Below are positions 57,875 through 64,000 of a stretch of DNA of 64,000 nt, piece by piece. Under the pieces are notes generated by a model that was given only the letters and a program-made list of their open reading frames with translations, did not search any database and had not been told where the DNA came from. This DNA comes from Pseudomonas sp. NFACC02 (GTDB taxonomy: Bacteria > Pseudomonadota > Gammaproteobacteria > Pseudomonadales > Pseudomonadaceae), in NCBI RefSeq assembly GCF_900110765.1, contig NZ_FOEO01000011.1, positions 78,434-142,433 on the forward strand, in the 5' to 3' direction. Every line of letters begins with the position of its first letter. The first letter of the stretch is position 1. The position numbers and the translations under genes are program-made.

Positions 57875-58627
57875 TCAACGGTTCGCAGTAAGCGATTGCG
57901 TGAGGGGTTTGCTGAAACCGCCGTAATCGGAAATCACCGAAAATCTGACCTGCGCCTCGGCGCCTGGCACGAAGCTTCCCAGCGGGTAGGTCTGGCGCGA
58001 AAAGGGAGCGGCCATGGGGGTGTCGTCGATTTTGTGGATGCGGCCCTTGTCCAGCAGGTCCAGGGTGATGAACGAGACATGAAACGGCGTGGGGTTATCG
58101 ACGACCAGATGACGTTCCTTGTCGGTCGTGATGAGCGACCAGGTCAGCCGCTCAAGCGCGTCCAGCGGGTTTTCCTTCAGCTCGACGGGGCGGTAGAAAA
58201 ACTTGATGCGTGAGCGCAGGGCGATGGTCAGCTTGTTGCCTTCGCGGGTGTCGGTCTGCGGGATTTCCTGGGCGTTGAAAAAGAACAACGACTCCCGGTC
58301 CTTGGGCAATTGATGGGGCAGGGCGCTGATCTGCACGTGTTGCTCCTTGCCGGGGCCTAACCGGAACAAGGGAGGGGAGGCCAGGAAGGGAACGGGCGTA
58401 AGGTGGTCGTCTGCGGCGGTGTTGATCCATGTCTGCACCGCGTAGGTGGCGTTGCTGGGGTTGGCCACGGTCAGCGAAACGCTGCGTTTGTCACTCTGAA
58501 AGATCACGCGTGTGCCGCTGAGGGTCAGGGCGCCGTGGCTGGCGGGAAGGTAAGCCATGAAAAACAGTGCGGCGCACAGGCTGCGCAAGGGCTGGGAGGG
58601 CACGAATCGCCCTTTGTACATCGGCAT
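57875..58627 (-). CDS. Periplasmic fimbrial chaperone (PapD/FimC type)
   Basis: A 250-residue two-domain Ig-like chaperone with a signal peptide ending ASHGA. It has the conserved 'TRVIFQSDKRSVSLTVANPS' strand and the 'RESLFFFNAQEIPQ' motif (family pattern ESLFWLNV.EIP), then 'RSRIKFFYRP' and a C-domain 'VDNPTPFHVSFITL'. It delivers subunits to the usher. The start could also be the second Met two codons later. Confidence 0.93.
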   Translation of the reverse strand: MPMYKGRFVPSQPLRSLCAALFFMAYLPASHGALTLSGTRVIFQSDKRSVSLTVANPSNATYAVQTWINTAADDHLTPVPFLASPPLFRLGPGKEQHVQISALPHQLPKDRESLFFFNAQEIPQTDTREGNKLTIALRSRIKFFYRPVELKENPLDALERLTWSLITTDKERHLVVDNPTPFHVSFITLDLLDKGRIHKIDDTPMAAPFSRQTYPLGSFVPGAEAQVRFSVISDYGGFSKPLTQSLTANR

Positions 58628-58757
58628 GAGAGGCTGTCTTTGAAGTGGGGCGTTAACGCGCCGCAGAGCGATACCGGCCTTTGGCCTGAATCAATGGGCG
58701 CGGGCAACCGCGCCCGGTGCTGACTGCACACCGGACCGGTTGCCTGGCAGGCCGTGA

Positions 58758-59309
58758 TTACTGGAAGTGAACGGTGAAATCGGCGTCGGCGTCAGCCTGA
58801 CCTGGTGTCAGCGTGCCAATCCGTTTGTACAAGGCCGTGAAGTACAGCAGGCTCTCGTTGGTGTCATCGATGGGGTAGACCGAGGACTGCAGGCCGTTCT
58901 TGACCGGCAGTCCCTTGGCGTCCTTGATCACGATGGCCACACCGTCCGCAGCGCCGGCACCGGTTTTGATGGCGTAGTTTTCACCGCTGGGGTCGCTACC
59001 TTGCACAGCGTTGAAGGTCACGGTGGCGGTTTTGCCCGGGCCCACCACGCAATTTGCATCCGGGGAAATCTTCAACTGGAACGCGCCGCCGCCGGCCTCG
59101 TCACCGACAGACGCCAGTGAGCCGGTGCTCACTTCACCCATGGACACGTTGCTGCTGACATTGCCGCTGCCCGGATCGATGACCTCGATCGGACAGGTGT
59201 TGGCAACGATCTTGCCCACGAAGTTGATGGTTCCGTCCTTGGCCATGGCCGAAGAGGTTGCAAAGCCCAGGAGCAGCCCCAGGGGCAGGATCGCGAATGA
59301 CTTTTTCAT
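58758..59309 (-). CDS. Major fimbrial subunit (type 1 pilin family)
   Basis: A 183-residue secreted pilin: signal peptide MKKSFAILPLGLLLGFATSSAMA, then 'DGTINFVGKIVANTCPIEV' with the first disulphide Cys, a second Cys in 'DANCVVG', and the terminal beta-zipper motif ending 'DADADFTVHFQ'. ATG 59309 gives a clean signal peptide; the frame extends 54 codons upstream without support. It is first gene of pilin-chaperone-usher-adhesin. Its promoter lies in 59310-59686. Confidence 0.9.
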   Translation of the reverse strand: MKKSFAILPLGLLLGFATSSAMAKDGTINFVGKIVANTCPIEVIDPGSGNVSSNVSMGEVSTGSLASVGDEAGGGAFQLKISPDANCVVGPGKTATVTFNAVQGSDPSGENYAIKTGAGAADGVAIVIKDAKGLPVKNGLQSSVYPIDDTNESLLYFTALYKRIGTLTPGQADADADFTVHFQ

Positions 59310-59686
59310 GACACCTATAATTCCTTGAAAGTGTGGCTCGATACCTGAACCAGCACGTTGAAGCCGTGTGGCCTCACGCCGGACAGCAGACGAGCAATGC
59401 TGCCGGGCACGTTGCTGGTGGGGGCGCACTTTAAGGAGATGGGCGTCACGGCAATATGAGAGAACTCTCAAAGTGAGCGCGGTGGTTGTAGCAAGGTGTT
59501 ACTGCGATGGATGCAAGGTGTAACTTTTCATCAAGCGAGTGGCCGTTGAGAGGCTGTGCTGTGATGCAGCAAACGGCAATGGTGGACTTGCGTGACCGCC
59601 CAAGGCCATGGTTGTTCTCCGTAAAACTACGTCCCTGCCACCCCTTCTTTTGGGTGAGGAGGGGGCAGGGCATTACGTTTTTTGAC
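59310..59686. promoter_or_regulatory. Upstream region of the fimbrial operon with repeated boxes
   Basis: Read toward the pilin gene (minus strand) there are two direct repeats GTWACACCTTGC, at 59513-59524 and 59491-59502, 22 bp apart, and a TGAGAG-N2-CTCTCA inverted repeat (59457-59470). These could be activator or repressor sites. No pair of long inverted repeats flanking an invertible segment was seen, and no gene. Confidence 0.45.
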
Positions 59687-62600
59687 TCAGGATTGTGGGC
59701 CTCTTCGTATGTTGCGCGCCCGGTCAATCGTTTTTGAACCATTCACGATTTTGTCTGACGTCTGATAAGGCCAGAACCTGTCTTTCTCTGGGATGGATTG
59801 TTTTACCGGAACTGCAGGCGCGGGCTTGGGAACAGGCGTATCCACGTCAATCGCAGTTTGCGTGCTTGCATGACCAAACTCGACAGTTTCCGTTTGCGTG
59901 CCGACCACTGCGGTGTTCGTTTCCGTCTGTGTACTCGAGATTCCCGTTTTCGGTATCGTTTGTGCCACTTTTTCGGGAGTCTTTACGCCTCCGGGAGGCG
60001 TCAGAGGTGCGAATTCATCGCTCGATATGCTCGTAGCGGAACGGACGGAGGATCTTCTAGATGAGTGTGGTAAGGTCAGTTCAGGACGGGGGATACGATA
60101 CGTAGTCGCCTTAGCCTCAAATTTTTCAGGCAAGACGTCCCAGTCCTCTAGGCCGAACGATCCTCTCGAAGCGCCACCCGCAGCATCATCCGCCCCTTCT
60201 TTCGCCGAACCCACAAAACCATGAAGCTTCCCGGTCTTGCTGAAGTTCGCCGCCGCTGAAAACGCGCTGAACAGCATCGATACCACGCCGGTAATGATGC
60301 TGACGTTATCCAGCGTTCGGGCGTGTTGCCGGTCTTCGTCCATCGACCCCATGATTCCGGTCACGCCGGAAGCAACGCCGGTACCGACACCGGCCCCCCA
60401 TAGGCCCCATGCGACCAGGCCTCCAGCGACAGGGGTCATGCCGCCCGCGGTGACCACTGTTGCGGCAATGCCGATCAGACCCAGTGTTACGCCAATCCAG
60501 CTTTTGAGTGAGTGCCCGCTGGGGTCGACGGCGTTGATCGGATCGCTCAGGCAATACACGTAGGGATTGACGCCGCCCGCACCGAAGGGGCTGAGGGAAT
60601 CAGGGCTGTGGAACCGCATCAGGGTCGGGTTGTAGGCGCGATAACCCTTGCCCAGCAAGTACCAGCCGCTTACGGCATCGCGCACCTCGCCGTTGAAGGC
60701 CAGCAAGCTTTGCAGCGGCTCGTCCCCATGTGGTTCACCGTACGGGTCGTATGTCACATGGCGCGTGGTTTTTTGTTGGCATTCGCCAATAACCGAATAT
60801 TTTGGATCGGTCATCAGCAGCAGCGTCTGGCTGTCGTCGCCCGGTGTCTGTTGCCCCAAGGGCCGTCCGCTTTCCCTCAGGTAGCTGATCGCTGTGCCGG
60901 CCTGCAGCGTGTTGGTCAGTTGGCCCTCTTGATAAAAGCGCAGCGATTCGGGCTGTTGCCCATGCGTAACGGCCATGAGCTGATTGTGCCCGTCATAGCG
61001 GTACCGGGCTTTTATCTGACCCACCTTGTCGGCAACACTCAGCAAACGGCCCTGACTGTCGTACGCCAACTGCTGATCATGCTCATCCCTGGTCAGGTGG
61101 CCGTTGTCGTCGTATACAAGCTGGACGGCCGGCTTCTTCGGATCGTCATAACGAATCTCGGTCAACTGGCAGGGGTCTGCCGGATTGAAGTGGTAGGTGG
61201 TTTTATCAGTGCGACCGTCGGCATAGGTCGTGGACAAGGCGGTGATGTTGTCCAGAGTGTCGAAGGAGAAGTCCTGCCGGGCGATGGTTTCGGCAGGGCT
61301 CGACGCTGCGGGCTCGGCGCAGGTGTACACCTTGAGGCGTCCACGCAGGTCGTAACTGAAGGTTTCCGCCTGTAGCGTCACATCACCTTCGCGCAACGTG
61401 CGCGCCATCAGTTTGCTGTCCGCTTGATAATGCTGCTCGATGCTGCGCGGTACCTGGCCGTCAATGCTCAGCGTTCTCAGAATTTCGCGACCCAGGTCGT
61501 CATGTTCCAGCGCAGTGTGGATCTGTTCTCCGCTGCCGAGATCGGTGCAGGTGGTCGAGCTCAGCCAACCTTGCGCCGCGTAGCTGAACTCAGCCTGCAA
61601 CTGGCCTTGAAATATGGATTTTACCCGGCCCTGCGCGTCTTGTTCGTACCGGGTTTGCAAGCCGCTCACATCGATACGGCTGATCTGCCGTCCCCTCAAC
61701 GAGTTGTTGTAGGTCACCGAAAACGGTTCGGCCTTGCCGCTGTCTGTTGCGCGTCCTGCCAGACGGTTGATATCGGTCCAGCTCTCGCTGCTCAGGTTCC
61801 CGGCCAGATCATATTTGAAAGCGTGCACACCCTGTTTGCTGCGGGTCGCGGTCAGTTGGGCGGTCTTGAAGTCATAGCTGAAGGTGGCGTCTTCATCGGA
61901 TGTGGTACAGGTTTGCGGCAGACTGGTAAGACCCAGCTCATAGCTGTACTGCAGCCGCTCGCCAGCCGGGGTCACGTATTCACTCACGTTCATCTGGCTG
62001 CCGTTGTAACCGTATGTGCTCGTCCGCGGGCCGACCTTGAGCTGTACCTGCCGGTTGAGCCCGTCAAACAGTCGTTCACCTGCCAGCACGCTGGGCAATG
62101 CTTCGTTGTCCGGCACGATCCGCACGCTGATCGGCAGGGCTTCGCGGGTATGCGGGGCATACGTCTTGCTGACCACGGTCATGTCGGGCAGATGAGTGTG
62201 CAGCAGCCGTCCCCATGCGTCGTACTCGAAACCGCTGGTGTGGTCCATGGGGTCCGTGCTTTCGACACACCGGCCAAGACCATCGTAGGCGTAAGTCTGC
62301 TCCAGGTAGTGTTCACCTGTTTTTTGCCTGACGCTAAGGGGTTTGTCGAAGCCGTTGCTGACGGTTTCACTCCAGAGTGAAAGGGTTGTTTCCGTTTCTT
62401 GCCAGTGGGTTCGTTTCAGGGTGATCGGGTCGAATTCGCTGACGTCCACCACCGCATCCGGGCGCGTGATTCGGGTTACTGCCCCCCAGTCGTTGTAGGC
62501 ATAGGTCGATGTCAGTTCCAGCGTTTGCAGTGTCTGTCCCTGGTCCGGTTGCCAGTGATCCCAGGATGTTTCCTGTTCCAACTGGCCATAAGCGTTGTAC

Positions 62601-64000
62601 TTCCACGCCTGAACCTTCAAGAAGTCGGGGACTGACTGATAAATTTTCTGATGGTATTCAGCAATCGCCCGACGCCGCATGGCCTGGTCCGTAGGCACGG
62701 TGCCGTCATTGGCGGTCTTCGTCTGAGCTTTCGGGAGCTCGGGTGCTGGCTGATAAATGTTTTGATGGTATTCGGCAATCGCCCGACCCAGCCCGTCTAG
62801 TTCCGTATGCGTGGTGACGTCATTGACGTCCATGGCTGACTGTAAGGCCTTGTCGCCTGGCTGGCTGCACAGCGTGTAAGTGTAAAGACGACGGGCTTCA
62901 TAGGAGGTGCCGGGGGAAACAATCTCTTCGACGACTCTGCCCAGGGCATCGTAACGGTAGTTGATTTCGACGTCGTTCTCGTCCTGATCAAGCAACGGCA
63001 GACCGGTCAGCAATGAGTGTTCGAGCGTGACGGTTTTGGTTGCGTTGAGGTCAGGATTCGAGAACGCGGTCGACAGGGTTTTCGTCGTTTTCTGAACCTG
63101 CTCTGCACCGCGTTTTTGAATGGTATTCACATAGCTGTAGTCGGTGTGCGACGTTTCACCGTTGAGGGTTTGTGATTCTCGCCTGATGCGCCCGAACAGA
63201 AACGGCTCACTTACATCATCGATGTATTGCGTTTCGGTGCGTTGCAGTTCGACGTCCTTCTGGTCCTTCACGTCCACCTTTTCCGCCACTTGCAGCAGGG
63301 TTTCGCTGTCCAGCGCCAGCCACTTGCTCAGCGTGCTGCCCAGGGTGGGTTTTTCACTGTAGCGGTAGACGCTGAGCAGGGTCGGTGCCGGAACGCCGAA
63401 GTCGCGTTTCGCCTTTCTGGACTTGGCGAAGGCGGTTTGAAGGCCTGCCACCACGCAATGCGTGCGCGTGTCGCGTAGCCGCAGGTCATGCCGGGTGCTG
63501 GCCGGTTCAACCCGTTTTTCCTTCAGTGTGCGCACGAAGCCGTCCGGGTCCTCTGGGCAGCCATCGCCACCTTCCTTAGGGTAATAGCTGCTGATCTCCC
63601 GGATGCCGGTGGGCAGGGTCTGCACCAGCAGGTTGCCGTAGGCGTCGAACTCGGTGAGGGTGGTTTCCACCCGTTTGTTGGCCGAGCTGCTGCGCAGGTA
63701 CCAGGTCTTGCGCACTTCGGTGACCAGTTGGCACTGGGCCGGCTGCTGATCGAAACTCAGGTTGGGACTCTGGTCGGCGTAGTAGCTGTTTTCCAGCAAC
63801 AGGACGTTGTCGTTCTGCCGGGTTTCTTCACTGACCAGCAGGTGAAAGCGGTTGAAGACCCGGTGAATGCGCCGCACGTCGCGCTTCTGGACGTTGTCGT
63901 AAAGGATTTCGGTGGTGGTGTACTGATAGGGGATGCTGACCTTGTACAGGTTGTCCTGACCGTCATCGCTCCAGATCAGGCCCTGGGCGCCAAAGCCGAG
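59687..64000 (-). CDS. RHS-repeat/TccC-like protein, N-terminus beyond the window
   Basis: The C-terminal 1,437 codons of a larger protein; the frame stays open to base 64000 (beginning LGFGAQGLIWSDDGQ). It contains many YD/RHS repeats ('YDALGRVVEEIVSPGTSYEARRLYTYT', 'YDGLGRCVESTDPMDHTSGFEYDAWGRL'), then the RHS core end 'FHSPDSLSPFGAGGVNPYVYCLSDPINAVDPSGH' typical of TccC/Rhs. The core forms a shell that encloses and releases the following polymorphic C-terminus. That tail (about 280 residues) has hydrophobic glycine-rich helices, then a Ser/Thr/Gln-rich STQTET-type section and a basic end. No toxin motif is recognised. Confidence 0.9.
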   Translation of the reverse strand, partial: LGFGAQGLIWSDDGQDNLYKVSIPYQYTTTEILYDNVQKRDVRRIHRVFNRFHLLVSEETRQNDNVLLLENSYYADQSPNLSFDQQPAQCQLVTEVRKTWYLRSSSANKRVETTLTEFDAYGNLLVQTLPTGIREISSYYPKEGGDGCPEDPDGFVRTLKEKRVEPASTRHDLRLRDTRTHCVVAGLQTAFAKSRKAKRDFGVPAPTLLSVYRYSEKPTLGSTLSKWLALDSETLLQVAEKVDVKDQKDVELQRTETQYIDDVSEPFLFGRIRRESQTLNGETSHTDYSYVNTIQKRGAEQVQKTTKTLSTAFSNPDLNATKTVTLEHSLLTGLPLLDQDENDVEINYRYDALGRVVEEIVSPGTSYEARRLYTYTLCSQPGDKALQSAMDVNDVTTHTELDGLGRAIAEYHQNIYQPAPELPKAQTKTANDGTVPTDQAMRRRAIAEYHQKIYQSVPDFLKVQAWKYNAYGQLEQETSWDHWQPDQGQTLQTLELTSTYAYNDWGAVTRITRPDAVVDVSEFDPITLKRTHWQETETTLSLWSETVSNGFDKPLSVRQKTGEHYLEQTYAYDGLGRCVESTDPMDHTSGFEYDAWGRLLHTHLPDMTVVSKTYAPHTREALPISVRIVPDNEALPSVLAGERLFDGLNRQVQLKVGPRTSTYGYNGSQMNVSEYVTPAGERLQYSYELGLTSLPQTCTTSDEDATFSYDFKTAQLTATRSKQGVHAFKYDLAGNLSSESWTDINRLAGRATDSGKAEPFSVTYNNSLRGRQISRIDVSGLQTRYEQDAQGRVKSIFQGQLQAEFSYAAQGWLSSTTCTDLGSGEQIHTALEHDDLGREILRTLSIDGQVPRSIEQHYQADSKLMARTLREGDVTLQAETFSYDLRGRLKVYTCAEPAASSPAETIARQDFSFDTLDNITALSTTYADGRTDKTTYHFNPADPCQLTEIRYDDPKKPAVQLVYDDNGHLTRDEHDQQLAYDSQGRLLSVADKVGQIKARYRYDGHNQLMAVTHGQQPESLRFYQEGQLTNTLQAGTAISYLRESGRPLGQQTPGDDSQTLLLMTDPKYSVIGECQQKTTRHVTYDPYGEPHGDEPLQSLLAFNGEVRDAVSGWYLLGKGYRAYNPTLMRFHSPDSLSPFGAGGVNPYVYCLSDPINAVDPSGHSLKSWIGVTLGLIGIAATVVTAGGMTPVAGGLVAWGLWGAGVGTGVASGVTGIMGSMDEDRQHARTLDNVSIITGVVSMLFSAFSAAANFSKTGKLHGFVGSAKEGADDAAGGASRGSFGLEDWDVLPEKFEAKATTYRIPRPELTLPHSSRRSSVRSATSISSDEFAPLTPPGGVKTPEKVAQTIPKTGISSTQTETNTAVVGTQTETVEFGHASTQTAIDVDTPVPKPAPAVPVKQSIPEKDRFWPYQTSDKIVNGSKTIDRARNIRRGPQS
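62628..62787 (-). repeat. In-frame 114-bp internal duplication in the RHS gene
   Basis: Two 46-bp near-identical segments at 62628-62673 and 62742-62787, offset exactly 114 bp (38 codons), encode RAIAEYHQKIYQSVPDF and RAIAEYHQNIYQPAPEL. Confidence 0.8.

Noticed and set aside
59310..59686. Invertible (phase-variable) promoter segment for the fimbrial operon
   Set aside because: No matching long inverted repeats flank the region and no recombinase gene is nearby in the window.

Overview
The window looks like chromosome of a fluorescent-group Pseudomonas, probably the P. fluorescens lineage. The reasons are the GC-rich codon usage, several families of Pseudomonas-type REP palindromes between genes, and gene blocks recalled from P. 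aeruginosa: moxR/DUF58/bat next to the 180-kDa-class NAD-glutamate dehydrogenase gene, and lpxH-ppiB-glnS-cysS-folD followed by a tRNA cluster. Species identity is inferred, not computed.

Layout. 0-5 kb: an MFS carboxylate transporter, a DUF5629-like protein, an exported lactonase-fold beta-propeller and small secreted or membrane proteins. 4.5-10 kb (minus strand): sbcD-sbcC, translationally coupled to a glutathione S-transferase gene. 10.2-17.1 kb (minus): a moxR-DUF58-DUF4381-batA-batBC-batD operon with overlapping genes. 17.2-18.3 kb: a small acidic protein gene and a tandem array of about four 155-bp REP-containing units. 18.6-23.5 kb: gdhB. 23.5-24.6 kb: a non-coding block made of a 220-bp inverted repeat enclosing a REP doublet and a GTTGCC microsatellite. 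24.6-30 kb: acnB, a DUF1289 gene, a tandem universal stress protein and miaE. 30.1-35.0 kb: a MarR-controlled tripartite efflux operon (outer-membrane factor, EmrA, EmrB) with two near-identical palindromes at its promoter. 35.1-39.7 kb: lpxH, ppiB, glnS, cysS.

39.9-48.3 kb: a sigma-54 activator gene faces a six-gene ABC importer operon whose order (two ATPases, two permeases, DUF2160 protein, binding protein) matches the rhizobial glycerol importer. The intergenic region has a good -24/-12 promoter preceded by seven TGTTCA boxes. The two ATPases carry complementary defects in their motifs, so the transporter probably has one working and one degenerate ATP site. 48.3-49.9 kb: folD, then tRNA-Arg, tRNA-His and tRNA-Leu.

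50.0-64.0 kb is accessory. It holds a modular Ig-like protein, a large protein whose N-terminus resembles the clostridial P47/TULIP family, a complete chaperone-usher fimbrial operon (pilin, chaperone, usher, tip adhesin) and the C-terminal 1,437 codons of an RHS/TccC-type protein with an unrecognised variable tail. This block, directly after tRNA-Leu, is the best place in the window to look for an undescribed surface or toxin system.
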